From: Streptomyces roseifaciens
GTDB lineage: Bacteria; Actinomycetota; Actinomycetes; Streptomycetales; Streptomycetaceae
Assembly: GCF_001445655.1 (NCBI RefSeq)
Contig: NZ_LNBE01000003.1
Coordinates: forward strand, 1,222,530 to 1,286,529
Reading direction: 5' to 3'
DNA: 64,000 nucleotides
A program made the translations under genes and the position numbers. The notes beneath the pieces were generated by a model. The model did no database searches. It saw only the letters and a program-made list of their open reading frames with translations, and was not told the origin of the DNA. Below, in pieces: positions 1 to 11,415 of this stretch; within the stretch, counting starts at the first letter, position 1; each line of letters opens with the position of its first letter.

Positions 1-2
1 TC

Positions 3-266
3 GGACCGTTGGCGGCAGACCCGGCGCTGCTCGCGCTGTACGAACGCCTCGACGCGCTCGCCGAAGCCCCGACGGACGATCCGCGGATCCCGGCGCTGGC
101 AGCCGAGCTGGTGGCGGCCGTCCCCGACGAGGTGTTCGCCGCGATCCCCGCCGAGGGGCAGATCGTGGCCGGATTCCAGGAGGCGCTGCTCGCGGAGTAC
201 GCGCCCGCGCAGGCGGAAGTCGTACGCAGGGTCATGGAGGCGTTCATGCACAGGAGCCGGGGATGA
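3..266 (+). CDS. 3' end of an unidentified coding sequence
   Basis: An open frame enters from the left edge and stops at 264-266. The visible 85 or so residues are acidic and mostly helical, ending with EVVRRVMEAFMHRSRG. No catalytic motif is visible. A TTG at 9 could be read as a start, but the frame is open upstream of it, so this is more likely the C-terminus of a longer protein whose beginning lies outside the window. I do not recognise the family; an effector-domain tail of a MerR-type regulator is possible but unproven. Confidence 0.5.
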   Translation, partial: GPLAADPALLALYERLDALAEAPTDDPRIPALAAELVAAVPDEVFAAIPAEGQIVAGFQEALLAEYAPAQAEVVRRVMEAFMHRSRG

Positions 267-399
267 GCGGGGCGACCGCTGGGCTTCCCCCGCCCGCGCG
301 GCGGCAGAGGGGAAGCACGGACCGTCCGCTTCCACGCCGACGACCCGCACGCGCTGATCGGCGCCCTGCGCCAGCCTGCGCTCACCTGAATCCCCCCCC

Positions 400-431
400 G
401 AGAACCCCGAGAACCCCGAGAACCCCGAGAA
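400..431. repeat. 9-bp tandem repeat (GAGAACCCC, about 3.5 copies)
   Basis: Three full copies of GAGAACCCC (400-426) plus a partial copy sit directly before the ribosome binding site and ATG of the SnoaL-like fragment at 442. A short repeat of this kind is prone to slippage. It may have arisen by replication slippage in an already decaying region. Confidence 0.7.
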
Positions 432-441
432 AGGGCACCTG

Positions 442-576
442 ATGAACACCGCCACCGAGAAGAACCTGGCCTTGCTGCGCACCGCTTATCAGAGGCTGCA
501 GAGCGGCGACCTCGACGCGTGCGTCGAGCTGCTGACAGAGAACTTCATCGCCAACCTCCCCGGGATACCCGAGCGA
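442..576 (+). pseudogene. SnoaL-like / NTF2-fold protein, N-terminal fragment
   Basis: The ATG at 442, preceded by GAGAAAGGG, opens a frame whose first 44 residues read like the first two helices of a SnoaL-like (NTF2-fold) polyketide cyclase-type protein: MNTATEKNLALLRTAYQRL, then a conserved-looking GDLDACVELLTENF stretch ending LPGIPE. After about position 576 the translation becomes Arg/Pro/Gly-rich and no longer resembles a protein. A full family member has 110-140 residues, so about two thirds of the gene is missing. The frame stays open to 918, but that part looks non-genic. Function of the intact ancestor is unknown. Confidence 0.45.
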
Positions 577-1067
577 TGGCGGCGTGCAGGGCAGTACGTG
601 AGTGATCCAGCTCGGGGAGGCGGCAGATTCAGACGTAGCGGCCCCGCGAGCGCAGGAATGCCGCCGCGCTGCTGCTGGGGACCTGTCGGCCGCCGCCGAC
701 CGCCAGTGGTCCGCCGCACGGGCCGGCCTACCGCCCTCCGCAAGGCCGCCGCGCCCGTGAGACCGCTCGACTGGACGAAGGGTTCGCACAGTGGGGCGCG
801 ACAGTCAAGAAGGCACGGAACGCGCCTGCTCGACGCGGGTACAGTCCGCGTCGCGATCGACAGCACAGGTGCGCGCTCGCGGGGGGCCCGAGCCGCGCAC
901 GAAGGCGCCGCCTGGTGACCTTCACGTAGTTGAGCTCCAGCCCGTCTTCGGTGAAGGCCGGGTGGATGAGGCGGGAGAGGTAGGAGAGGTCCGGTGCGGC
1001 GGCTTGGGCGAAGGCGGGCGTGGCGATGAACGGGTCGGGGTCCGCTCGCGCCCTTGAGGGCCGGCCG
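577..1067. other. Gene-poor stretch with a possible minus-strand relic
   Basis: No intact gene is seen in these 490 bases. On the minus strand, from about 1050 down to 915, one frame reads like protein (FAQAAAPDLSYLSRLIHP followed by LELNYVKVTRRRL) and continues open to 728, but it lacks a start and a recognisable family. It may be a remnant of a fourth gene of the dehydrogenase operon, because it directly follows the stop of the gene at 1068. Confidence 0.35.
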
Positions 1068-1937
1068 TCAGGGACGTGGCCGCGTCGGCAGGTAGTAGGG
1101 GCGGTTGTGGGCGGCCACCGGGGGAGACTGGTACGTCCAGGCGCCGACAGCCGGTGCTCCGGCGCCGAGGAGGGCGCGGATGTCGCGGCCGAGGGGGCTG
1201 TCCGGGGTGCGGACCGTCAACCGCGTACGGCTGGAGTGTTCACGGGCGGACAGGTCGTACCAGCGGTACGGCTGGTAGACGTTCATGGGGCCGGCGAGCA
1301 GGCGTCCCTCGCGGTCGGTGCCGTAGCCGGTTACCGGGGCGGAGTTGGCGGCGACGGCGGTGAGGCCGTCCAGGTCCGCCGTGATGTCGAGCAGCGGGTC
1401 CGGGTCCTTTTCCAGGGTGGCGTCGGGGGCGATCGTGGCCGACTTGCACCGTATGGTCCAGGTCTCGCCCGCGGGTCCGTTGAGGGACGGCAGGCCGACC
1501 TCGAACCAGCCGGGGTACTTCGGTTCCGCGTAGAGTTCGCGCCCGGCCCTGATGGCGAACGGGTTGTCGCACACGACGTGGAGGCGGGCGATGCCGAGCA
1601 GTTTCGTCTGGTCCCAGCCCTGTGCGTACTGGGCGTAGGTCAGGCGCGGCAGGCGGCCGCCCTCGTCCGTCGGGAACGCGATGGCGCTGAACTCGATCTC
1701 CTGGGTGATGCCGCCGCCGAACGGGTACTGCGCGAAGTACAGCTGGTAGTTGAGTGATACCAGTGCCTGCCCGTCCTCGAAGGTGGCTGCGGTCAGATCC
1801 GGATGGTGTTTGGCGAGCAGCTCGCGGATCGGGTCCGGAGCGACCAGCCAGTCGATGCCGATCTGATGCAATGCCCCGTAATGGAAGGGGAGTTGGAAGG
1901 GATCGGGTACGGGCGGCAGGGGCAGGGGGGCGGTCAT
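1068..1937 (-). CDS. Acetoacetate decarboxylase-family protein
   Basis: A 289-residue protein without signal peptide. The segment RELYAEPKYPGWFEVGLP (about residues 133-150) resembles the acetoacetate decarboxylase fold motif in which a Lys in an E-P-K-x-x-G context (here Lys-140) forms the Schiff base. The family covers acetoacetate decarboxylase and many proteins of unknown substrate. The start ATG overlaps the stop of the GMC dehydrogenase gene by an ATGA, with a GAGGAG ribosome binding site, so the two are translationally coupled. A role in handling the keto product of the dehydrogenase is inferred only from this operon. The family call is moderate and the substrate is unknown. Confidence 0.6.
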   Translation of the reverse strand: MTAPLPLPPVPDPFQLPFHYGALHQIGIDWLVAPDPIRELLAKHHPDLTAATFEDGQALVSLNYQLYFAQYPFGGGITQEIEFSAIAFPTDEGGRLPRLTYAQYAQGWDQTKLLGIARLHVVCDNPFAIRAGRELYAEPKYPGWFEVGLPSLNGPAGETWTIRCKSATIAPDATLEKDPDPLLDITADLDGLTAVAANSAPVTGYGTDREGRLLAGPMNVYQPYRWYDLSAREHSSRTRLTVRTPDSPLGRDIRALLGAGAPAVGAWTYQSPPVAAHNRPYYLPTRPRP

Positions 1938-3799
1938 GCCGAGGCTCCTCGGATCGGTGACGGCGCGATGGCGGCGGGGGACGCCGGGGGTGGGACGAGA
2001 GACGCCGGGCGGTCGCGGGCCGCCAGGTCCGCCTCGATGCGCTCAGTGCTGCGCAGGGCGAGCGCGGCCATCGTCAGCGTCGGGTTGGAGGTGGCCACCG
2101 AGGGCATGCTGCCGCAGCCGATCGCGTACAGGCCGGGGTGGTCCCAGCAGCGCTGCCAGGCGTCCACCACCGACGTGGCCGGGGAGTCGCCCATGATGTG
2201 GGTGCCGGCGGCATGGCCGGCGCCGCGGTAGCCGTACGTGCGGCCGCCGTGTTCGAAGCGGCCGGGCCAGGCCGCCACAGGGGTGTAGTCCGTGTGGTCC
2301 TCGGCGCCGAGCAGCGAGAAGATCTGGTCGGAGACCGTCCGGGCCGCCGCCATACCCTCCTTCACATGCTCGTCGAGGTCGTAGGTGACGAGGGGGCGGG
2401 GCAGGCCCAGCGGATCGCGCTCGTGCGGGTGGAGGGTGACCCGGTTCGCGGGGTCGGCGCTCTGTTCCATCTCGAATTGGAGGGTGAACTGGCGGCGGAT
2501 CCGGTCCCCGACCGCCCGCCGTAACTCCGCCCCGAAGAGGCCCCGCTCGGTGAGGAAGTGGTGCACGTCCGCATCGACGGATCCCTTCGCCCAGGCCCAG
2601 CCCCACGCCCCGAGCTCGACGCGGAACGGCGCCCGCAGCCGGCGTGCCGTGCCGGTGCGGAAGCCCTCCAAGCCGGAGACCGAGCCGGGACCCCGGTACG
2701 GCCCGGCGTCCTCGGGCAGCAGGCCCCAGGTCAGCAGGACCGGGTGATCCATCAGATTGCGGCCGACCTGACCACTGCGGTCGGCGAGCCGGGAGAGGAG
2801 CAGCAGCCGGGCGTTCTCCACGGCGTGTGCGGCGAGCACGACGACATCGGCGTGGGCGACGGACACCTCCCCGCCGTACGAGCGGTACTTCACGCCCGTG
2901 GCGCGCCCCCGCCCGTCGACGAGCACGCGGCTCACCACGGACCGGTCCCGGAGCGTGACGGTCGTGCTCCAGCGCCCCTGGGTCTTGAGCGGGGTGTACT
3001 TCGCATGCGAGGGGCAGTGCGGGACACAGCTCGCGTTGCCCACGCACCGGCTGTCGGGAGCGGGCCGGCCGTGCCGCCCGCGCGGCACATAGCCGCGGCC
3101 GCCGTCGTACCGGGGGTCCGGAACGCTGTTGCGCGCGTGCGGGGTGCCGACCACTCTCAGTTCGACCTCGTGCAGGGTGACGGGGTCCTTGACGCGCCGC
3201 CCGTCGAGGCGGGCCGCGAGGAGACGGTCCACACGCGAGGCGGGCAGGGCTCGCATGGGGAACACGTAGTCGTCGGGGAAGGGCAGCCCGACGTGCTCGC
3301 GCTGTTCGTCTGCATCGGCGGCCACGCCCAACTCCTCCTCGGCCGCCCTGTAGTGGCGCTCAAGGTCGTCGTACGTGAGTGGCCACCGACGTCCGTACCC
3401 GAAGGACTCGGTGTCGAAGTCCTCCGGGAGCATGCGCGGCGCGAGGCCGGTCCAGACGTTTCCGGTGCCGCCGTTGACACGGACGTATCCGCTGGCGTAC
3501 GGGAGAGGGCCCTCCTGCCGCAGGTGGCCGACCGCCCGGAAGCCAGGGATCCCGTCCGCGCCGGAGAGGTCCGTGACCTCGGGCCAGGGGGCTGCAGGAT
3601 GGGCCCGGTAGGGGGAACCGGGCACCTTGGCGGCGGCCGTCAGGTAGGTGATGAGCGGGTCGGCGGACGGTTCGTGGTCGCCGGGAACACCGGCGCCCGC
3701 CTCCAGGACCAGGACCCGCCGGCCGTGCCGGCCGAGCCGGTGCGCGACGAGCGAGCCCGCGACACCGGCGCCGACGACGATCACGTCGTACCGCGTCAC
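1934..3799 (-). CDS. GMC-family FAD dehydrogenase with 3Fe-4S type Cys motif
   Basis: About 621 residues from the GTG at 3799, chosen because it overlaps the upstream stop as GTGA; an in-frame start at 3856 would add an unlikely Arg-rich extension. The N-terminus carries the FAD-binding Rossmann motif GAGVAG followed by LVLEAG. Near the C-terminus AGTHIMG and SNPTLTMAALALR match the catalytic His and the Asn of GMC enzymes. Residues 252-262 hold C-x5-C-x3-C (CVGNASCVPHC), the spacing known from the 3Fe-4S cluster of bacterial FAD glucose dehydrogenase catalytic subunits. It probably oxidises a polyol or sugar and passes electrons to a carrier rather than to oxygen. No cytochrome subunit gene is nearby. 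Substrate unknown. Confidence 0.85.
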   Translation of the reverse strand: MTRYDVIVVGAGVAGSLVAHRLGRHGRRVLVLEAGAGVPGDHEPSADPLITYLTAAAKVPGSPYRAHPAAPWPEVTDLSGADGIPGFRAVGHLRQEGPLPYASGYVRVNGGTGNVWTGLAPRMLPEDFDTESFGYGRRWPLTYDDLERHYRAAEEELGVAADADEQREHVGLPFPDDYVFPMRALPASRVDRLLAARLDGRRVKDPVTLHEVELRVVGTPHARNSVPDPRYDGGRGYVPRGRHGRPAPDSRCVGNASCVPHCPSHAKYTPLKTQGRWSTTVTLRDRSVVSRVLVDGRGRATGVKYRSYGGEVSVAHADVVVLAAHAVENARLLLLSRLADRSGQVGRNLMDHPVLLTWGLLPEDAGPYRGPGSVSGLEGFRTGTARRLRAPFRVELGAWGWAWAKGSVDADVHHFLTERGLFGAELRRAVGDRIRRQFTLQFEMEQSADPANRVTLHPHERDPLGLPRPLVTYDLDEHVKEGMAAARTVSDQIFSLLGAEDHTDYTPVAAWPGRFEHGGRTYGYRGAGHAAGTHIMGDSPATSVVDAWQRCWDHPGLYAIGCGSMPSVATSNPTLTMAALALRSTERIEADLAARDRPASLVPPPASPAAIAPSPIRGASA

Positions 3800-4419
3800 C
3801 GGCCGCCTCCCTCGACCCCGTTGCCCGGGCCGGACCCGTCGCGTTCCTCGCCCCAACTCCCGTACCCGCCGGGATCAGTGGCGGGAGCCTTGAGACCGGC
3901 CGCCTTCCACACCAGGCCCTCGCCGTAGGCGCGCGGGGACACCACGGTCGGCGGGGGCCCCGGCCAACTGCCCGTGTACCAGAGGTAGGTCACCGCCCGG
4001 GCCGCTGCCCGCAGCTCGCCATCCATGGCGCCGTCCGGCTCCGGCAGCTCGCGCAGCAGCCGCGCGTACCGCTCCGCGCCGAGCCGTTCCGCGGCGACCG
4101 CCCGGTACACCTCGGCCAGCCCGGTGGCCTCCAGAGCCACTCCATCGAAACCGGTCAGCCGCGCCGACAGTTCGGTGAAGCGATGCAAGTCGTCAGTGAT
4201 GGGCACGCGGGCATCGGTGCCCAGCTGCCTGCCGGTCCATGCGCCGCGCTCCTGGAAGGGCTTGTTCACGACTCCGGGCGAGCCCGGATCTTCGAAGGAT
4301 GCAACGCTCATAAGGGGTTCGGCCTCGATCCCGAGGGAGCCGAGTCGTGCGAACCAGCTCCGGGTTCGGGGCTCTTCCGGCTCCGAGTCGATCTCGACGT
4401 GGCGCCCGGCGAGATGCAC
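3796..4419 (-). CDS. Small subunit of the GMC dehydrogenase (FAD-SLDH/gluconate dehydrogenase subunit 3 type)
   Basis: Up to 207 residues. The C-terminal half (YLWYTGSW, then SPRAYGEGLVWKAAGLKAP and GYGSWGEE) fits the small subunit that accompanies sorbitol/glucose-type FAD dehydrogenases. The stop overlaps the GTG of the dehydrogenase gene, as expected for a stoichiometric complex. The start is uncertain: ATG at 4419 gives the longest frame, and ATG at 4311 (MSVASFED) would remove 36 poorly conserved residues; neither has a strong ribosome binding site. In known complexes the small subunit carries a Tat signal that exports both proteins; no twin-arginine signal is obvious here, so the complex may be cytoplasmic. 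Confidence 0.7.
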   Translation of the reverse strand: MHLAGRHVEIDSEPEEPRTRSWFARLGSLGIEAEPLMSVASFEDPGSPGVVNKPFQERGAWTGRQLGTDARVPITDDLHRFTELSARLTGFDGVALEATGLAEVYRAVAAERLGAERYARLLRELPEPDGAMDGELRAAARAVTYLWYTGSWPGPPPTVVSPRAYGEGLVWKAAGLKAPATDPGGYGSWGEERDGSGPGNGVEGGGR

Positions 4420-4757
4420 GGCGCCGGCAGCTCAGTGACCCGCACCCGCCACGGCCAACCGTGCACGAGATCGTAAGGGTGACGGCAGGGCCGACGAACG
4501 AAGAGTCGATTGGCACGCAGCGGTGCCCGGTCACGCTGGATGAGCCGGAATGACCACGCTGTGGGTGGTGTGATCACGGGGCCGCCAGGTTGACGCTGGA
4601 CGCCCTGTTCACCGGGTTCCGAGGGAAAGCAGCGTCACCTGAACGAGTGATTTCGGCCCGTTGTTCGCCAGTGCACACTCAGAGGAAGAGCGATACGCAC
4701 CTTCTGGCGTTGACGCCTCTGAGCGGATCTCGCACCCATGGGAAGGGGAACGCGAAA
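4420..4757. other. Intergenic region between divergent genes
   Basis: 338 bases between the minus-strand dehydrogenase operon and the plus-strand gene at 4758. It should hold both promoters. A short palindrome, GGCGTTGACGCC, lies about 50 bases before the ATG at 4758 and contains a TTGACG that could act as a -35 box. Nothing else is recognised. Confidence 0.4.
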
Positions 4758-5150
4758 ATGACGATCGAAACTCCCGGCGAGGTCGTCAACGGCCCCGGCG
4801 AGGCCTTTAACGGCCCCGCAGCAGCGAGCTCGGACAGCGCGGCAGCACTGGCTCAGCAGATCGAGCGGGCCGTCGTGGCAGCCGACGGGACCCTCGTTGC
4901 CGGGCAGAGCTCCGGTGCCACGTCGGCGACAAAGCTGAGCGTCGGCACCTATCAGGTCTGCTTCAATGTACCGATCACCAACGGCACCTATGTCGCAAGC
5001 ATCGGCATTCCCGGCAACGTCGGCACTTCGGCACCCGGTGAGATCACCGTCGTGGGCCGGTTCAACACCAATAACTGTTTGTTCATTCGGACGTTCAACT
5101 CGGCAGGGGCGCTGGAGGATCGCGGCTTCCACGTGCACGTGGCGCACTAG
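4758..5150 (+). CDS. Hypothetical 130-residue protein with a beta-rich actinobacterial domain
   Basis: ATG at 4758 is chosen for its strong GGAAGGGG ribosome binding site 9 nt upstream; the frame is open further upstream but that part is not protein-like. The first 40 residues are acidic and low complexity. The rest, from ADGTLVAGQSSGATSATKL onward, alternates like a small beta sandwich: a KLSVGTYQVCFNVPITN strand, GEITVVGRFNTNN and a final RGFHVHVAH. Similar domains are common in Streptomyces proteins of unknown role and in phage-tail-like proteins. Two Cys are present. No signal peptide or membrane segment is seen, so a cytoplasmic or non-classically exported protein is likely. Function unknown. 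Confidence 0.65.
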   Translation: MTIETPGEVVNGPGEAFNGPAAASSDSAAALAQQIERAVVAADGTLVAGQSSGATSATKLSVGTYQVCFNVPITNGTYVASIGIPGNVGTSAPGEITVVGRFNTNNCLFIRTFNSAGALEDRGFHVHVAH

Positions 5151-5372
5151 AACAGCGACGACGGCGACGACGGTTAACGGATCACCGGACGTGCCTGCGC
5201 CTCGCTTCCTGCCTCCGGCTCGCCGGGCTCCTCAGCCGTTCCTGCGGGTGGTCGACGCCTTGACCACCCGCCTCGGTCGTCTTGGGGGCGCCAGGGTACG
5301 GGCTGGAGAGGCCGGGGACCTCCTCCTGCAATCGCGGCGTCGACAGCGAACCCAGTCGTTCAGGCTTCCTTG

Positions 5373-5930
5373 TCAGCGAACCTGGTCGCTCTTCGGCCCG
5401 ATGTCTTTGATCCTGGTCGGCGTTCCGTCCGGGGCGAACGAGTGGTGGAAGGTGAAGGCGTGCGGTGCGGAGCCGTGGCCGTGGAGGTGTTCCAGCCTGG
5501 AAACCCCGTCCTGCCAGGTGGGTATCACGTCGTCGGAGACCCACCAGCACACGTAATTCGGGTGTTCTGTCCTCTCGAACCAGTCATAGCGCCTGTTGAG
5601 CGCCTCACGGTGCAGACCGGCGTAGACGGCGTCGAGGGCGGGGCGCAGGTCGGTCCAGAGTGAGAGGGTCGCGGCCAGGGCGGTGGTTTCCACAGTGCGG
5701 CCCTTGCCGTACCAGGTCGGTACGGCGAACTCTCCCCATGCACCCCAGTCCGCCCCGAAGAGCATGCCCCGGTCACCGTCTGCCGATTCAGCACGCGCGA
5801 GGTATCCGGGGTGCTGGCTGATCTTCCGGTAGACGGCCTCACCACGCTCGTAGAACTCGTTCGTGAGAGGTGCGGGATCGGCGAGAGGTGACTTCAGGAC
5901 TCCGAATGTGTACAGCGCAAGATGGGGCAT
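5373..5930 (-). CDS. DUF3291 domain-containing protein
   Basis: 185 residues from the ATG at 5930, which follows a good GGGAGAG ribosome binding site; a longer frame to 6020 adds a non-conserved Arg/Pro stretch. The sequence is typical of DUF3291: an N-terminal strand MPHLALYTFGVLKSP, a central GWFGADWGAWGEF-like region (actually ADWGAWGEFAVPTWY) and a Trp/Tyr-rich core ending near WERTEHPNYVCWW-type residues. The family has a dimeric alpha-beta barrel fold related to heme-binding and monooxygenase-like proteins, but no reaction is established. It stands alone, convergent with the gene at 4758. Confidence 0.7.
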   Translation of the reverse strand: MPHLALYTFGVLKSPLADPAPLTNEFYERGEAVYRKISQHPGYLARAESADGDRGMLFGADWGAWGEFAVPTWYGKGRTVETTALAATLSLWTDLRPALDAVYAGLHREALNRRYDWFERTEHPNYVCWWVSDDVIPTWQDGVSRLEHLHGHGSAPHAFTFHHSFAPDGTPTRIKDIGPKSDQVR

Positions 5931-6526
5931 GCGTCTCTCCCTGGTTGGGGGTGCCTGGTGTGGACCCGGTTCGGTGGCTCGGGCATGGGGGCGAGGATTC
6001 CTGGGGCGTGACCAACTCATCCCGTCGCGGGTGGCTCAGCCTGAAGGAACTCCTCTGCGACCGTGGGCGATCGCCGAAGACCAGGTGAAGGTAGCCGCCT
6101 CTGCGGGCCATGTCGAAGTTGCGTTTTCCTTGCCCAAGTGGCCTCCTGTACCGGTCATTGCGGGGGCTGGGCGGTGACGGGCGGGGCAGGCGGCGGGGTA
6201 CCAGTGATCCACTTCGGCCGCACGCCGCGCGTGGACGCTCCAACGCATCAGCGTCTCCTACGGCACCCCTCGGGCCCGGCAACTCCCTCCAGGTCCTGCC
6301 TTCGGCAGGGGGCAACAGTCATACGGGGCCCGGAGGCCAGCGGCCCTCTTGCAGGACTGCCGGGGTGGCGAAGGTATTGGGCATGGCGATGGTTCACTCC
6401 TGTCGCTGTACGTCGAAGGCGGATGCGAGCGCTGACTTATCGGGGCCCGAGGTCACTTCCTCACCTGCGGCACTCGACGAGGCCCGGCGCCCCGGACCGC
6501 CGTGCAGGCCGTGACCTTGCAGAGCC
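5931..6526. other. Gene-poor stretch
   Basis: About 600 bases with no convincing gene on either strand. On the minus strand an ATG near 6383 follows a CAGGAGTG ribosome binding site and reads MPNTFATPAVLQEGRW before a stop, which could be the N-terminal scrap of a lost gene. Otherwise nothing recognisable. Confidence 0.3.
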
Positions 6527-7043
6527 TTGGCAGCCGTCGACCGCCTCGACTCCACCGGGGACTGGACGACCGGGCCGGCGGCGTACGAGCACGCGCGGAT
6601 CGAGGACGCGGCCGCGATCTCCTACCTGTCCTACCAGCACTACCACACCATGGCCAACCCGCCGCAGGAGGAGACCGCCGACGCCGGGAATGAGCTGCGG
6701 AGGCGGCTGCTCGACCTGTTTCCGGACCGGTTCGCACCCCTTTGCGAGCAGTGCGCCTTCACCGAGCAGAGCTACGCCTCGGTGCTGAGGAACGACCGGC
6801 ACCTGGACCGCCTGGTCGGCGACCTGCTCAGCAGGTACGGAGCGGACATCGTCTCCGCGCCGGACGGATGGGCCGCGAGAAGTGGTACTCCTCCTATGAG
6901 CTGACCGTCGCGGAGGTGGTCCGCATCAGTACCGGCGGTGTGGACGCCGAGGCGGGGCCGGCGGACGGACCGAACGAGGGCGGTGCGTCGTTGTGCGGGT
7001 CCGAGGACCCGCACAACGACGCACCCCGCAAAGGGCGTGCCGC

Positions 7044-7059
<16 letters not shown>
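6527..7059 (+). pseudogene. Hypothetical gene with a frameshift
   Basis: The frame from about 6527 reads like a helical soluble protein (EDAAAISYLSYQHYHTMANP, ELRRRLLDLFPDRF, DRLVGDLLSRYGADIV). It turns into nonsense at about 6875, exactly where the next frame becomes protein-like (GREKWYSSYELTVAEVVRIS). One single-base indel near 6875 would join the two into a protein of about 150 residues. The true start is unclear: a TTG at 6527 is the only nearby candidate. Not recognised as any family. The 21-bp hairpin at 6982 lies inside the tail of the second frame, so the functional part probably ends before it. Confidence 0.45.
6982..7025. terminator. Perfect 21-bp hairpin terminator
   Basis: Positions 6982-7002 are exactly complementary to 7005-7025, leaving a 2-base GA centre. 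The hairpin starts 18 bases past the stop of the UvrA-like gene on the minus strand, so it most likely ends that transcript. It could also stop plus-strand transcription from the broken gene at 6527. There is no strong U tract, which is usual in Streptomyces. Confidence 0.85.
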
Positions 7060-9419
<2,360 letters not shown>

Positions 9420-9738
9420 GGTGAAATCAATCCTCCCAATATGTGGGACTCGGCGTGTCTTCGCGATCGGGTCGGAACCGATTCAATCAGTTCCGTGCGT
9501 TGCCGTGCGGCGCGGACTTCCCGCACGGTCAACGGCGGCTCCGTTCAGCGATCTTGGCGTGACGGGGTGGAGTCCCGGCTCGCCGGCTGCCACATGACAG
9601 CCCCGCCCACCTGCTTGATTGCTTCCCTCCTGGTTGCATCTGCTTGTTTCTGGCTAACTTCTTTCACCTGGGTGGCTAACTGCCGCTTACGCGCCAACCA
9701 TTGGGTGCGAATGCTCTCCCGGTGTCCGGATACAACGT
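9420..9738. other. Intergenic region upstream of the UvrA-like gene
   Basis: 319 bases. An AT-rich patch near 9430-9450, including ATATGTGGGA on the plus strand, lies just upstream of the UvrA-like gene and probably holds its promoter and the GGGAGGA ribosome binding site. The rest, including C/T-rich sequence at 9600-9670, shows no gene. Confidence 0.4.
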
Positions 9739-11415
9739 GTGCAGGGGGATGCCTGGATGGGGTCGACGGGCGTTACGGCCACGCAGGAGGCAATGTGGCT
9801 CGCGCAGCAGTTCGCACCTGCCCAACCCAACAACGTGGTGCGCTGTGGAACGTGGAGGGCGATCTGGAAGGAGCGGCGCCGACGACCCGGCCGCCGCGGC
9901 CCGCACCGCCGTTGCGTCGCTGGCGGGCGAACCGTTCGACCTGGGGGAGGACGTGCTCCTGCGGGTCGGCTCGATCCGCCTGGGTGCGGCGAGACACCTC
10001 GTGGTCCTGATCTTCCACCACATTCTCACCGATGCGTTCGGTGTGCTCACGCTGCTGTCCCAGCGGATCGCGGAGGTCTACCGGGCACTGCGCGAGAAGT
10101 CCGCCGATCCCCCGAGCGCCCCGCGGTCGGCGGACCGTGCCGCCGAGGCGGATGCGGCGTACCGGCCGTCCCGGCGTTCGCCGCCGCCGAGCGGTTCTGG
10201 CAGGACTACCTCGCCGGGGAGCCGGCAGCGGCGCGGCTGCCCACTGGCGTCCGCCCGCCCGCCGGCTCACCCACGGCGGAGGGCGGGCCCTGGGACTTCC
10301 TCACCCGGTCACTGGGAATGACCACGCGCACCGCGACGGTTCCCGCTGCCGAGCGCGCGTCCTGGGAGCACACGGCGCGGGGGCTGAGGACGAGCGTGCC
10401 GGACCTGCTGGCCGCGGCCGCGGCGGCGTACCTCCGGCTCATGTGCGGCTCGGCCACGCCACTGCACACCATCACGGTCAACCATCGCACCGGTGCCGTA
10501 CGGCAGTCGCTGGGCCTCTTGTCGAACCTGGTGCCGATCAAGGCCGAGGTCGCCCCCGGGGCGACTCTCGTGGAGCTGGCCGAGAGGCTCCGCCGGGAGC
10601 GCAGAGCCGTGCTGCGGCACTCCAGGCACGAGCTGTCCCTGATCAAGCGGGCCACCGGGCGGGCGGCCGAGTCGCGCAGCCCGTTCGGCGCCATCGTCAA
10701 CGTCATCCCGTTCGTCGAGGCGCTCGACCTCGCGGGCAGTACGGCGCGGTTCGCGGGCGGTACGTTCGGCCTGGTCGACGAGGTCATGGTCGCCCTCTAC
10801 ACCGACGGCACGGCCGGCAGCGACCTGTACGTCCGCTTCGACGCGCCGGCCTCACAGTACGGTGAGCAGGACATCGCCGGCCTGAGCGAGAGGTTCGTCG
10901 CGTTCATCCGCACGGCGATGGCCGACCCCGCCGGACGGGTGGCGGACGTCTGCGCGCTCGGCGCTGCCGAGCAGCGCGCGCTGCTGACCGCCTGCGCCGG
11001 TCCCGCAGTCCTCGTTCCGGAAGTCACGCTGACCGAGCTGCTCGAACGGCAGGCCCGCGCGACCCCCGACGCGATCGCGGTGACGTTCAAGGACACCCAC
11101 CTGACCTACCGGGAGCCGGCCGACCGGTCCGGCCGTCTCGCCCGCCTGCTGATCGACGGCGGCGCAGGGCCCGAGCGTTTCGTCGCGGTGGCGATTCCGC
11201 GCTCGCCGGACCTGGTCGTGGCACTGGTCGCGGTGCTCAGAACGGGTGCGGCCTACGTTCCGGTCGACCCGGAATACCCGGCTGCCCGCGTGGAGTACAT
11301 GCTGGCCGATGCGAAGCCGGCTCTGCTCCTGACCGCCGGGCGCAATGCCGTGAACCCGCCCGCCACCGGCATCCCCGTCATCGCGGTCCGATCGGCACGC
11401 CGATCCGCCGAGGGG
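9739..11415 (+). pseudogene. Non-ribosomal peptide synthetase fragment (condensation + start of adenylation domain)
   Basis: The reading begins [19 protein letters not shown], a typical condensation-domain start. It then jumps after a deletion to another frame carrying [15 protein letters not shown] and the HHxxxD core motif as HHILTDAFG (10017-10043). It returns to the first frame for the rest of the C domain (RFWQDYLAGEP ... VNHRTGAVRQSLGLLSNLVP). An adenylation domain follows from VTLTELLERQARATPDAIA to AAYVPVDPEYPAARVEYML and ends abruptly near 11,400 at a transposase fragment. The loss of the C-domain N lobe, at least two frame changes and the truncated A domain make it non-functional. 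No carrier protein or thioesterase remains. Confidence 0.85.
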
